Part shown: one piece after another, positions 24,313-32,751 of the stretch
Position numbering within the stretch: the stretch's first letter is position 1
How the letters are laid out: each line of letters opens with the position of its first letter
Source of the DNA: an uncultured Oscillospiraceae bacterium
GTDB lineage: Bacteria > Bacillota > Clostridia > Oscillospirales > Acutalibacteraceae
DNA length: 33,881 nt
Direction of reading: 5' to 3'
NCBI GenBank assembly: GCA_900539855.1
Contig: UQDO01000023.1
Location: forward strand, 1-33,881
The notes under the pieces: model-generated
Databases searched by the model: none
The model's input: only the letters and a program-made list of their open reading frames with translations
What the model was told of the DNA's origin: nothing
Program-made: the position numbers and the translations under genes

Positions 24313-27237
24313 TTACCGTTTTTTCTGTTCGACCAGTTCCTGCAGCTCACGGCGGTCGGTCGTGATCAGGCTTTTCTCCAAGTCACTGCACCGAAACTCG
24401 ACCGTGATATTATTGTTGTTGGTGCTAATCAGCCCGTTGCCACGCTCAAAGTGCGTGATTTCCATGACCTCCGCCTCGGACAGATGTAAAATACTCTGTA
24501 CCCGCTGCGCCTCCTCGTCTTCAAGATTGAGGACGATTTTGGTCTTGCAGTTGTTGATGATGCCTTTGCCGTATTTTCCGTCGTCGAGAGCAAAGAAATC
24601 GTTGAGGTCCTGCGTAGCAAAAACGGCGCTGCCGCCATAGCCACGGATGATCTTGGCGATTTCCAGAACAAAGTTTGCGGCAAGCCGGTTGGCAGAGCCG
24701 CCGATCAGCGCCCAGCATTCGTCGATGAAGATGGTCTTTTCTACGGTGCGGTTTTGCTTTGCCTTATCCCACACATAATCGAGTGCAACGAACATTCCCG
24801 CCGTCAGCAGATCACCGGACAGCTCGGAAATATCCAGCACCGTGTATTTATTATCCAGGTTGACATTGGTGCGCTGGTTAAAGGTGCTGGCCGAGCCGTG
24901 TACCAAGCGGTTGAGGATATTTGCCAGACGTTTGGTTTCGGGTGCGATCAAGAGAATATCATACAGGTCACCCAAAATCGGCATTTCTCTGTAACGGTCG
25001 GGATTGTCTGGGTCTTTGAGCGTGTCATTGTCATGGGTGATCCCCTTGGCATTGTAGGTCTTGATCAGGGCTTCATCCAAAAGCTGCCGTTCTTCGTGAG
25101 TGATGTCGGGGATCAGCAGGCTGAAAAAGATGTGCAGCTGCTGAATTTTGGCGGCAAGCTCCGATTTCTCAATCGGAGCGCCGTCCAGCAGTTCATCCAC
25201 CGACCGATCGGTCTTGCGTATCTCCATGACATTGATGCAGTTTTTCGATGCCGGAGAGATCTGAATGAACTCGCCGCCCGTATTGCGGCAGGCACGCAGA
25301 AATTCGTGCCCTTTCAGCGGAGCAATGATGAATACCTGGGTGCCTTTTCGCCGCATCCGCAATGCCATCAGCTGCAAGGTGAAGGTTTTGCCTGCGCCGC
25401 TGGTCCCCATGATTGCAATGTTGGCGTTCTTATAGGCTGCGGAATTGAAAATATCCACGATCACAAGGGAATTGTTATATTTGTTGACGCCGAGCAAAAT
25501 GCCATTGTCATCGCTCAACTCATAAGCGGTAAAGGGATAGCAGCTTGCAGCCCCGCTTGTCAGCACATTGCGCTTGGAGCGCTCATACAGATGCTTTTCC
25601 AGATTTGTCAGCGGCAGCGATGACAAAAAGCCTTGTTCTTCCCGAAATGAGCAGGACACGATATTGAGATCCTGCGAGATAAGCAGCTTCCGCATTTCAC
25701 ACTCACGCCATTCCAGATCCTCGGCGTTGTCGGCGGTCATCGTAATGAGGATGTTCATATAGTAAAAATCCTCGTTGTTGGAAAGCCCCTCCTTCAAAAA
25801 GTACCCGCTGCGGATAGCGCCGTCCAGATCGTCAAAGTCGCTGTTGGTATCACTGGCTTCTCGGATTTTGGAACGGTTGATACGAAGCTGCTGACCGAGC
25901 TTGTTCACCATACGCTCCTTCGGCTGACGGGTCAGAAACAGGTCGATGTCGATCCCGTCGCCGGCATTGACAAGCAGGCTCAGCCAACCGGCCGCCACTT
26001 GTGATTTGTAGCCGTAGGATGGGATCAAAAGATATGACCGATATTGCCCGTCCACGCAAATGTATTTGGCGTGGGTAAAGTCCAGCGTCTGCGGTGCAAA
26101 AAACTCCGTACACGGAATGGCGTCCGTATCCTTTCCTGCCGCAATATAGCTTGAAACGACATCCTGCACTCTTTGCGGAAGAGGAATGTCCGAGCTTTCC
26201 TGGCGGCAGAGGATGTTATACAGCACATCCACTGTGAATTCGTCTTCGTTTTCCGGCGTCAGCACCTCATTGCCGCATTGCTTCAAATAGTTTGCCGCCG
26301 TCCTTGCGGCGGTTTGCAGCGAGGCAATGGCATCGGCCTCTTCATTGCTGCTGCGCCGCCCGACCTGCTCATATTCAAAAGCGACAAAGAAGCGGCGGGT
26401 TGTCGCCTCACGGGATCCGATCTGATTGATGAGCTTTAGGTAATCCTCCTGTAAGACCCGACAGTTTGGATCGGTTTCAGCTTCCATTTCACGATGCACG
26501 ATCTCGGTGTGTTTATTGAGGTCCGCACGCTTTGTCAGCACCTTAAACTGGATCTTGACCGGGCTGATCTTCAGATAGCTGATAAAGGAGTAGATAATGC
26601 TCCGCTGTTCTCTGGCACTTCGGAGCAGAAAATTGATCGGCACCACCTCAATCAGCTTGATATACCGGTGATCCTTGGTGTAGATAATGCCGTTTGCAAT
26701 CTTTTCAATCGGCAGATACTCCGCTACGGGGTTGAGAAAGGGCGAGTCCGCTTTGCTTCTGCGGTGCGGCTTCTTCTGTTTCGGTGTTTCCGCCGCCCGG
26801 GGTTCCTCGGTATGCTTTTTCTTTGCCGACTGCTTGCGGATAACACCGGCGATCTCCGATAGCATCGACTCGTTTTCCGGCGCAGGCTGCTTTTCTTTTT
26901 TCGGTTTCGGCTTCTTCCTTTCCTCTTTCGGCTCCGTCTTACCGACCACACGGCGGTTCTTGAGCCACTTGAAAAAGGCAATGATATACGAAGAAAGCGG
27001 CTCGCCAGCAATGCCCATCAGCGCAAATAAGGCGAGCGGCAGTGCCGTCAGGCAAAGAATGATAATACGGACGGTGAGCGAAAGGTCAAGGGAGAATACC
27101 GGCACACCTACCGCTGCGGCAAGTACGCCGGCCTCGATCACATTCCGTATTTTGAACATCCCTCCGAATAAGGTGCTGCCCTCGATAAAATTCGGAGGGA
27201 TGATGTAGGTATCGTGATGTTCACTGTTTTTGCTCAT
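24313..27237 (-). CDS. virB4: PrgI-VirB4 fusion: conjugal transfer ATPase
   Basis: The 974-residue product joins a PrgI-like N-terminus with two membrane helices (about 1-90), a Lys/Glu/Pro-rich linker (95-165) and a VirB4/TraE-type ATPase. It has Walker A GTSGAGKT near residue 613 and Walker B IFIDECWALIG near 840, followed by FATQDLNDFF as in the family. It powers assembly and transport by the T4SS at the inner face of the membrane. VirB4 of this group (CD1110-like) is usually preceded by a separate PrgI gene; here they form one chain. The ATG at 27237 is 5 bases from GGAGG, and the gene overlaps DUF3789 by 17 bases, so translation is coupled. Confidence 0.92.
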   Translation of the reverse strand: MSKNSEHHDTYIIPPNFIEGSTLFGGMFKIRNVIEAGVLAAAVGVPVFSLDLSLTVRIIILCLTALPLALFALMGIAGEPLSSYIIAFFKWLKNRRVVGKTEPKEERKKPKPKKEKQPAPENESMLSEIAGVIRKQSAKKKHTEEPRAAETPKQKKPHRRSKADSPFLNPVAEYLPIEKIANGIIYTKDHRYIKLIEVVPINFLLRSAREQRSIIYSFISYLKISPVKIQFKVLTKRADLNKHTEIVHREMEAETDPNCRVLQEDYLKLINQIGSREATTRRFFVAFEYEQVGRRSSNEEADAIASLQTAARTAANYLKQCGNEVLTPENEDEFTVDVLYNILCRQESSDIPLPQRVQDVVSSYIAAGKDTDAIPCTEFFAPQTLDFTHAKYICVDGQYRSYLLIPSYGYKSQVAAGWLSLLVNAGDGIDIDLFLTRQPKERMVNKLGQQLRINRSKIREASDTNSDFDDLDGAIRSGYFLKEGLSNNEDFYYMNILITMTADNAEDLEWRECEMRKLLISQDLNIVSCSFREEQGFLSSLPLTNLEKHLYERSKRNVLTSGAASCYPFTAYELSDDNGILLGVNKYNNSLVIVDIFNSAAYKNANIAIMGTSGAGKTFTLQLMALRMRRKGTQVFIIAPLKGHEFLRACRNTGGEFIQISPASKNCINVMEIRKTDRSVDELLDGAPIEKSELAAKIQQLHIFFSLLIPDITHEERQLLDEALIKTYNAKGITHDNDTLKDPDNPDRYREMPILGDLYDILLIAPETKRLANILNRLVHGSASTFNQRTNVNLDNKYTVLDISELSGDLLTAGMFVALDYVWDKAKQNRTVEKTIFIDECWALIGGSANRLAANFVLEIAKIIRGYGGSAVFATQDLNDFFALDDGKYGKGIINNCKTKIVLNLEDEEAQRVQSILHLSEAEVMEITHFERGNGLISTNNNNITVEFRCSDLEKSLITTDRRELQELVEQKKR

Positions 27238-27376
27238 CAAAGCCTCCTTCTTGTTTTCCCGATTCTTTATCGGTGATACGGTATTCTTCCTGCGCCTCGT
27301 GCCAATTTATCTGAAACAGGCACATGAACACGCAGCCAACTGCACCTCCGATAAGAAACGCTATTGTTGTCCACAT
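27221..27376 (-). CDS. DUF3789-like single-TM small protein
   Basis: The 51-residue product begins MWTTIAFLIGGAVGCVFMCL and continues with an acidic soluble tail. The single helix with IGGxVG matches DUF3789 membrane peptides common between T4SS genes of Firmicutes ICEs. Its function is unknown; a role in stabilising the VirB4 complex is guesswork. The start at 27376 follows GAGGAAAATC. It overlaps the virB4 start. Confidence 0.7.
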   Translation of the reverse strand: MWTTIAFLIGGAVGCVFMCLFQINWHEAQEEYRITDKESGKQEGGFDEQKQ

Positions 27377-27390
27377 GATTTTCCTCTTTT

Positions 27391-28797
27391 CTATCCAATG
27401 ATCCAAAAAGGTCCGCCGGCTCCGGCGTGGGTGCTTGCCTCATTCAGAATGATGGACAGATCCCACTCCATACTGCTTCGGTCGTAACTTGCCGGATCGG
27501 CTACAAGTATTTTCCCGTCCTTTACGCCACGCAGGACGATAAAGTGGCCGGAGCTTGTGAAATGTCCCTTCAGCATAATGGCAACCACTAATTTACCGTC
27601 AGCCAGAGCGTCTGCAATTTTCTGCCCGTCCGAAGCCGAGCAGCCTTCAACATTCAATCCCCATGCTTTTGCGGCAGCAGGGATCAGCGCATGATAAGAG
27701 CCGCTGCCCGAACACCAATAGCCGTTTTCATACGACCATCTTGCCATCTCGATGGGGTCAACGGTATCGTTTGCCAGCGAGGATACAACGATCGACATCG
27801 CCGTAGGCCCACAGCCGTAGCCGCCGATATTGTCAGTGCCATACGGTTGCCCCGCATAACGTTCGTCCAGCTGATTGAAATAGACGACTGCGGTTTGTCC
27901 GTCCGTAAAGCGGATATTGCCAAGCGAAGAAACTGTTGTATACCCGGCAGGAAGCCCCTGGAACATACTGTCTCCGAGGAATAGGCTGAGGTTATACGCA
28001 TAATCGTCAGCAAGGTCTTTCTGCTCGGCGGTCAGATGGAATACCTCATCGGCAAAGTAGGCTTCGCCGTTGTAGGAAACCGTATAAATGATCCACTTTT
28101 CCGTGGTTGTCGTTACGGTCTCCGTTGTTGTTTCTTTGCCGGTCGAGGCATCCACCGTTACCGAGGTCGTGACCGTTTCAACTGTGCGTTCTTCTTCCTT
28201 TTTGGTATAGGAATAGAGCTTGTCCTTGCCGCTGCGCAGCATGGATTCCATATCCGACACAGACACAGCGGCATAATCCTCATTCTTTGCCGCACAGTAT
28301 TGTCCGACAAACAGATTGGCGTTAAAATTCGGTGAGCTTTCATAAGGGTTTATGACCTCTTTGCCGTCAGCGGTGCAGGCAGCATAATCGTTTTCTATGG
28401 CGGTCAGCGTATCGGTAAGCGCCTCGGACAGCACGAAGCTCACGGCAGTAGAGATCTCGACCAGATTACTGTCGATTGCCGCACTGCTGTTCATGATCGG
28501 CGTATCGGGGTCGGCCGGAGAATGAGAATTGCCGAAGCCTCCGAATATGATTCCGGGGAGCATACACAGAATAAGGATCGGGATCATCAGCACGGCGGTC
28601 GCCGCAATGATGACCTTCCCGACAAACTTCCGATTTTCCCAAGCAAAGCCGGCAACGGCACCCCACACGCCTCCGGCAGCTGCACCTTTGGCGGCACCGG
28701 CAATGGCTTTTCCGGTTTTAACAGCACCTCGCACCGCTTGTGCGGCCTGTGCGCTTTTCTGCAACGGTTCAGCAACCGGACGACTGTTATCCGCCAT
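27391..28797 (-). CDS. CD1108-type membrane protein with C39-like cysteine peptidase domain
   Basis: The 468-residue product has the cytoplasmic N-terminus typical of CD1108-type mobile element proteins (GAVKTGKAIAGAAKGAAAGG, WENRKFVGKV), one membrane helix (about 62-85), a Thr-rich extracellular segment, and a C39-like papain-fold peptidase (about 305-468). The candidate catalytic Cys is in GGYGCGPTAMS (near 330) and the His in SGHFIVLRG (near 415), followed by VADPAS. It likely opens peptidoglycan at the transfer site, as VirB1-like enzymes do. CD1108 relatives, as I recall, often carry NlpC/P60 or lysozyme domains instead. Its start ATG shares its A with the stop of the upstream gene (TGATG), so the two are coupled. 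Confidence 0.8.
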   Translation of the reverse strand: MADNSRPVAEPLQKSAQAAQAVRGAVKTGKAIAGAAKGAAAGGVWGAVAGFAWENRKFVGKVIIAATAVLMIPILILCMLPGIIFGGFGNSHSPADPDTPIMNSSAAIDSNLVEISTAVSFVLSEALTDTLTAIENDYAACTADGKEVINPYESSPNFNANLFVGQYCAAKNEDYAAVSVSDMESMLRSGKDKLYSYTKKEEERTVETVTTSVTVDASTGKETTTETVTTTTEKWIIYTVSYNGEAYFADEVFHLTAEQKDLADDYAYNLSLFLGDSMFQGLPAGYTTVSSLGNIRFTDGQTAVVYFNQLDERYAGQPYGTDNIGGYGCGPTAMSIVVSSLANDTVDPIEMARWSYENGYWCSGSGSYHALIPAAAKAWGLNVEGCSASDGQKIADALADGKLVVAIMLKGHFTSSGHFIVLRGVKDGKILVADPASYDRSSMEWDLSIILNEASTHAGAGGPFWIIG

Positions 28798-29708
28798 CAG
28801 ATCTTATCCTTTCGCCAGGGAGCCTTCGGCAGCCTTTTGACAAGGCTTTCCTCATAGACGATACTGCCGTCGTCTGCTTTGTGTGGCTTTCTCTCTACGG
28901 TATCCGTTGCATATTGCTTATACCAAGAGGTGCCGTCCGCAGCCGTGACGGTCGTGTATTCTCCTTCGGGCGGCATATACTGGTCGGTGTGATACATTCC
29001 CATAGCAATGCCCTCCGGGTGCTCGTCATTTGTTTCGGTTGCGAAGATATGTCCGCCGCCGATCTCTACATCTGAAAAGGATGGAACACTTTCCGCATCC
29101 GGCCCGAGCGCCGTATATCCCATATAGGACATAAGAGAGTCTGCAGCGCTTTCACCGGAAATAGAGCCGGTAGAAGAAATATTACCGGTTGCGATCTTGC
29201 CGATCACGCTGTTGGCAAAACCGCCGCCCTTACTGAGCGAGGAATTGAATGCCATACCGCCGAGACCGCCGCTTTTTGAGCCGTTTGCATTGTTGATAGC
29301 GGTGTTTGTGACCTTTCGGCTTACAACGCCGGAAAGCCCGCCTTTCATAAAGGTGTTGCCTCCGCCACTACCGGAGGAACTTCCGCCGGAACCGCCTCTA
29401 CCGGCAAAAGTCCTCGCCGTTCCGATTCCACGCATAGCGATCATCGCCTCAGCCAGCATAGAGCCGCCGGTGTGTCCGACATTGATGCCGAGGGAAGACA
29501 TAAAGCTGTCGATTTTCTGCGATACCTTCAAAAAGGCAATCGCACACAGAAACCACACGAAGAGGTTTCCGGTAACAACTTCTTTCCCGACGGCGTTTAC
29601 CTGATCCTGCACTTCGCTTTCGGTCAAAGCAAACGCCGGAACAGTTGTAAGCGAAACGGTCACGGCAACGGCAAGCAGGGTAATGAGTATTTTATGTTTT
29701 CTTTTCAT
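28797..29708 (-). CDS. Gly-rich conjugal transfer membrane protein
   Basis: The 303-residue product has a signal peptide (MKRKHKILITLLAVAVTVSL to about residue 27, cut near AFA-LT). A hydrophobic helix follows (LFVWFLCAIAFLKVS), then a Gly/Ser-rich middle (GRGGSGGSSSGSGGGN) and a soluble C-terminus with EVKI-like strands. It resembles the VirB6/TrbL-adjacent membrane proteins of Clostridia ICEs, without a named family that I can confirm. It lies between the TrbL-like gene (9 bases away) and the CD1108-like gene (1-base overlap), so it is a T4SS component by context. Confidence 0.6.
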   Translation of the reverse strand: MKRKHKILITLLAVAVTVSLTTVPAFALTESEVQDQVNAVGKEVVTGNLFVWFLCAIAFLKVSQKIDSFMSSLGINVGHTGGSMLAEAMIAMRGIGTARTFAGRGGSGGSSSGSGGGNTFMKGGLSGVVSRKVTNTAINNANGSKSGGLGGMAFNSSLSKGGGFANSVIGKIATGNISSTGSISGESAADSLMSYMGYTALGPDAESVPSFSDVEIGGGHIFATETNDEHPEGIAMGMYHTDQYMPPEGEYTTVTAADGTSWYKQYATDTVERKPHKADDGSIVYEESLVKRLPKAPWRKDKI

Positions 29709-29717
29709 CGTTCCTCC

Positions 29718-30428
29718 TTAAAGTGCCAAAGGGTTGGAGAGGAACTGTCCCACCATACTGGTAAAGAGCCGCAGGCACCAGGCGTTCATCAGCAGCAGAA
29801 ATACCTGGCCGCCGAACATACGGCACCAACTCTTAAAGATATTGGAAGTGGTCTGCGATGCGCCCATGGCAAAGGCAACCGGTGCGGTAAACACCAGCAC
29901 ACCGAGCAGCACATAGCGCTCCGCCGCTTCAAACAGCAGTTTGATGTAATTCCAAGCCAGAATCAGTATGAGGATCAGTGCAATCAATGCCACCGTGCCG
30001 CTTGCACATACGCCGAGTATCGTCAGGAAAACGGAATTGAAGCTGGCAAAGTCAAGCGGCGGTAATTCGGAATTGAGTATCCACTGATAGGGTGTTCCTC
30101 CGATTTTCAGTATGATATTTACGATCTCGTCCGCAAAGTAGGCAAGGAGAATAAAGAGTATTGAACGGATGGAAAGTTTTACGGGATCCTCCGCTTCAAT
30201 GCCGGCGGAAAGTCCGTAATTCTTAAAGAGCTGCCACACCCAATTAAGCAGGATAAGCCCAATCGCCAGAGCGACGAATATTTTATACATCGTCTCTGCC
30301 GCAGGAAAATACCGATTGAAGGTGCTCATATTACAGCCCAGTGCGCCCAAAACTGAGGTGTTGATAAGGTCCAGTCCGTTCATGACCTGTTCTGCGATCC
30401 ACTCTACGATTCCGTCAAGTATGCCCAA
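29718..30428 (-). CDS. TrbL/VirB6-like T4SS membrane protein
   Basis: The 236-residue product has about five or six membrane helices, for example IFVALAIGLILLNWVWQLF, SIRSILFILLAYFADEIV, GTVALIALILILILAWNYI and YVLLGVLVFTAPVAFAMGAS, followed by a conserved-looking SNIFKSWCRMFGGQVFLLLMN. Size and the FKSW..MFGGQ block fit TrbL/VirB6-type proteins (CD1112-like), which form the inner-membrane channel of the transfer apparatus. It follows the pilin gene, in the order usual for such systems. Confidence 0.78.
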   Translation of the reverse strand: MGILDGIVEWIAEQVMNGLDLINTSVLGALGCNMSTFNRYFPAAETMYKIFVALAIGLILLNWVWQLFKNYGLSAGIEAEDPVKLSIRSILFILLAYFADEIVNIILKIGGTPYQWILNSELPPLDFASFNSVFLTILGVCASGTVALIALILILILAWNYIKLLFEAAERYVLLGVLVFTAPVAFAMGASQTTSNIFKSWCRMFGGQVFLLLMNAWCLRLFTSMVGQFLSNPLAL

Positions 30429-30461
30429 GACATCGACCTCCTTTCATTTTGGCGGGAACGA

Positions 30462-30851
30462 TTACCCGTTCCACTTGCCGCCGGAGAAGAAGGGAGTGAT
30501 ATAGGCCATAATGAAGCCGAGACCGTTAAGGATCGCCCAGGTGATGATGATACGCTTCAGCCAGGCACGGGCTTCGTCAACCGTCCGTCCCGATTTGGAG
30601 AAATTCATCATCAGAAGTGCGATAGCGGCGGTCACAACGGCGGCAATGGTAGAGATCGTGAGAATCTGCGTATACACATCCTTCATGATCTCGTTTGCCT
30701 TTTCCCATACCGTTGTCGCCGCAAAGGCGGGCATCGTGTTTGCCGCCAGCATCGTGACGCTGAGGAACCCGGCAAAAAGAAAACGCCCCCAGTTGATATG
30801 GCGGCGATCCTTTCGGTCCTTCGGCTTTGTGGTTTTCAGTTGATTTTTCAC
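30462..30851 (-). CDS. VirB2/TrbC-like pilin-type protein
   Basis: The 129-residue product (GTG start at 30851, 6 bases after AAGGAGG) has a basic N-terminus, a signal peptide ending AFA-AT at about residue 45, and two membrane helices (ILTISTIAAVVTAAIALLMM and IITWAILNGLGFIMAYITPF) separated by a short charged loop. This is the VirB2/TrbC layout, the subunit lining or forming the transfer channel. It is the first gene after a promoter with two leader terminators (30876-30975), so the whole T4SS operon is under their control. Confidence 0.7.
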   Translation of the reverse strand: MKNQLKTTKPKDRKDRRHINWGRFLFAGFLSVTMLAANTMPAFAATTVWEKANEIMKDVYTQILTISTIAAVVTAAIALLMMNFSKSGRTVDEARAWLKRIIITWAILNGLGFIMAYITPFFSGGKWNG

Positions 30852-30875
30852 TGTGTACCTCCTTGAAAAAATACT

Positions 30876-30902
30876 AAGCCGCCCCGAGAAATGGGGCGGC
30901 TT
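30876..30902 (-). terminator. Leader terminator G before the pilin gene
   Basis: On the minus strand AAGCCGCCCC pairs perfectly with GGGGCGGCTT (10 bp) around ATTTCTC. AGTATTTTTTC follows and then AAGGAGG. It is the second terminator in the leader of the T4SS operon. Confidence 0.78.
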
Positions 30903-30910
30903 GTGCGGTC

Positions 30911-30975
30911 GTGCCAATCAGGGCAACAAAAAAACACCATCGAAAAAATGGTGTCTGTTTTGCCCTTGTCGGCAC
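30911..30975 (-). terminator. Nested leader structure with terminator H
   Basis: The inner hairpin ACACCAT/ATGGTGT (30934-30954) is followed on the minus strand by TTTTTTTG. It is enclosed by AGGGCAA/TTGCCCT (7 bp) and GTGCC/GGCAC (5 bp), making a three-helix structure of 65 bases. It begins about 20 bases after the predicted transcription start. The 5' arm AGTGCCGACA is identical to that of leader D (8542-8593). The outer helices compete with nothing obvious and may hold the inner terminator in place. Confidence 0.7.
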
Positions 30976-30998
30976 TTGATACAGTTTTGAGCATACAC

Positions 30999-31027
30999 AT
31001 TATAGCACATACGGATTTGCGCCACAA
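30999..31027 (-). promoter_or_regulatory. Extended -10 promoter for the T4SS operon
   Basis: On the minus strand TGCTATAAT (-10 at 30999-31004) is a perfect extended -10. A weak TTGTGG (31022-31027) stands at 17-base spacing. Transcription would run into terminators H and G before the pilin gene. This and the leader structures fill the 30852-31078 gap. Confidence 0.7.
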
Positions 31028-31078
31028 TAGCAAAACACTGCCAATATACTGCCATTGACCGCCGATTTGCTGCCAACG

Positions 31079-31600
31079 CTATTTATCGGGAAAAAATTGC
31101 TCCATAAGACTCAAACTATCCCGGGAAGTATAGCCCCACAAGATTGAAGAAAGAGCCTCCACAGCATTCTTTCGCCTGCGGAAAAAGGTGCGTTCGCTGA
31201 TGTCGGACACATGGGGTCGGATCATTTCAATAATCTCATCAACGCTCCGATACTGCTGGGGCGAAAGGTAGCTGTAATAAAGCAGCCAATAATACATCTC
31301 GCCGTGTTTATGCTTGTTTCGCATGATATTGACCGAGACTTCCAGCAACTTCAGCATTTGATAGCTTTTTTCAATGCTTCTGGCCTGTTCTTCGATGCCG
31401 TTATCCGAGAAATCCACACCGGCAAGGTAGATGGACTCCAAAAAGTCCTCGATACTGCTGCCAACCTCCATCTGAAACCGTCGTTTGACCTGCTGCACCG
31501 ACAGCTCCAAACCCCACACCACATCCCGGTATTTTTTCAGAAGCAGGTAGGTATCGTGAAATCTTTGGTCTTCCGGCATCTGTTCCGGTTGCTTTTTCAT
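31079..31600 (-). CDS. Small regulator resembling RinA/ArpU-type proteins
   Basis: The 173-residue product is helical. Its C-terminal half (WLLYYSYLSPQQYRSVDEII, then DISERTFFRRRKNAVEALSS) has the shape of the sigma region-4-like HTH in phage late-gene activators RinA/ArpU: a YYxYL..... block, then an HTH with T-F-x-R-R-R-K-x-A. It may therefore activate the T4SS promoter, whose -10 lies 75 bases downstream. This is a weak family match. The RBS GGAGG lies in the last codons of the upstream gene, 8 bases before the ATG, so the two genes are coupled. Confidence 0.5.
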   Translation of the reverse strand: MKKQPEQMPEDQRFHDTYLLLKKYRDVVWGLELSVQQVKRRFQMEVGSSIEDFLESIYLAGVDFSDNGIEEQARSIEKSYQMLKLLEVSVNIMRNKHKHGEMYYWLLYYSYLSPQQYRSVDEIIEMIRPHVSDISERTFFRRRKNAVEALSSILWGYTSRDSLSLMEQFFPDK

Positions 31601-31603
31601 CGG

Positions 31604-32725
31604 TCACACCTCCTTCACGGTTACGGGCGACAGCCGTACCTCAAACTGGAATATCTCTGTGGAATCCTTGCACGACAGCACAAGCAAATAGCGATAGTCT
31701 TTCAGCTTCCGGAGATCACAGACATGAATAAATGCTTTCCTGCAATCGTCGGATAAGGGTAATAACTTACACTGGAGCCTTGGGCATGAAAAGCAAGGAA
31801 AGCCTTGTGCAGCAAGGATTTTTGCCGCTTTTTGCAGAATAATCTCCGTGTGCGATTTTGAAACGCCGGAACTGTTTTCTGACACGCTACCTTCCTCCGT
31901 TTCTTCGTCCATCTGAATATGGATATTAAGCGACATTGCCACCTCATCTTTGTCGATCATCACATCGGAAATCTGGAACATGGTCGAAAGATATTGCTTG
32001 AGGTAGATAGCCGTGCCGTGCGTTCCGGGGAATGCGACCATAGATAGATAGTCGAGCTCCTGCATTTTGCGGAGATAGCGTCCTGCCGTCGCCTTGGACA
32101 CGCCCCAGCGCTGTGCAAGCTCCGCATACCCGATGAGTGGGCTTCCGGTGCCGTTTCTCATATACACGACGGGACCGACCTCTGAGCCTTGCACCTGCGT
32201 GTCGTTGTATACTGTGTTGATCCACAGATCCAGCATAGCGTCCATTTCCGAACAGCGGCCGGCGCTGACCAATTCATTGGCAACCGAGATCGGCAGAAAG
32301 AAGAAGCCAGTATCCTTCTGGCACGGGGCGTTGTACTCTAAAACTCTGTTGTATTTGCACCATCCTTTGATTTTGAATTTCACCAGCCTGCCCCGGCCGA
32401 GCAGCGTATAGGTGATAAGGTGTCTGTCCTGCAGCTCCCTGAGAATGGCAAGTGCCTGATGCTGAAAGCGAGTGCGGAACCACTCGGTTAGCTCGCTCAC
32501 ACGGCAGAGCCATTCGCCGGGATAGATCGTGTAGCTGATTCCATCGATCCGTTTATAGGAAGTACGGAAGTTTGCAAAGCAGGACAGCACCGTGAAATGG
32601 TAAAGCCCCGATGTGCCGCCGACACGGATGCTTTTATCCTTCATCAGCAGCCCGATAAATTGCCGGTAGATCCGGCAGCGTGGGTAATCCACGATTTGTT
32701 TTAATTCTAATTGATACTCTGACAT
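31604..32725 (-). CDS. Winged-helix DNA-binding protein heading the right-end operon
   Basis: The 373-residue product begins MSEYQLELKQIVDYPRCRIY. A first winged-helix-like region is FQHQALAILRELQDRHLITY with a following wing (about residues 90-135). A second HTH, LIGYAELAQRWGVSKATAGRYLRKM (about 195-220, span only), is clear. The middle has no catalytic motif; the C-terminus has CPRLQC. Candidate roles are a replication initiator-like or master regulator protein; the first-gene position supports regulation. The ATG at 32725 follows CAAGGAGG by 8 bases and sits below terminator I and a sigma-A-like promoter. Confidence 0.55.
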   Translation of the reverse strand: MSEYQLELKQIVDYPRCRIYRQFIGLLMKDKSIRVGGTSGLYHFTVLSCFANFRTSYKRIDGISYTIYPGEWLCRVSELTEWFRTRFQHQALAILRELQDRHLITYTLLGRGRLVKFKIKGWCKYNRVLEYNAPCQKDTGFFFLPISVANELVSAGRCSEMDAMLDLWINTVYNDTQVQGSEVGPVVYMRNGTGSPLIGYAELAQRWGVSKATAGRYLRKMQELDYLSMVAFPGTHGTAIYLKQYLSTMFQISDVMIDKDEVAMSLNIHIQMDEETEEGSVSENSSGVSKSHTEIILQKAAKILAAQGFPCFSCPRLQCKLLPLSDDCRKAFIHVCDLRKLKDYRYLLVLSCKDSTEIFQFEVRLSPVTVKEV

Positions 32726-32751
32726 GGTTGTTTCCTCCTTGAAACAGGAAA

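Noticed and set aside
24754..25623. 289-residue plus-strand frame
   Set aside because: Antisense to the VirB4 ATPase core; composition is that of a reverse-complement shadow.
30848..31033. 61-residue minus-strand frame over the T4SS leader
   Set aside because: It crosses the -10 hexamer and both leader terminators and has no RBS.
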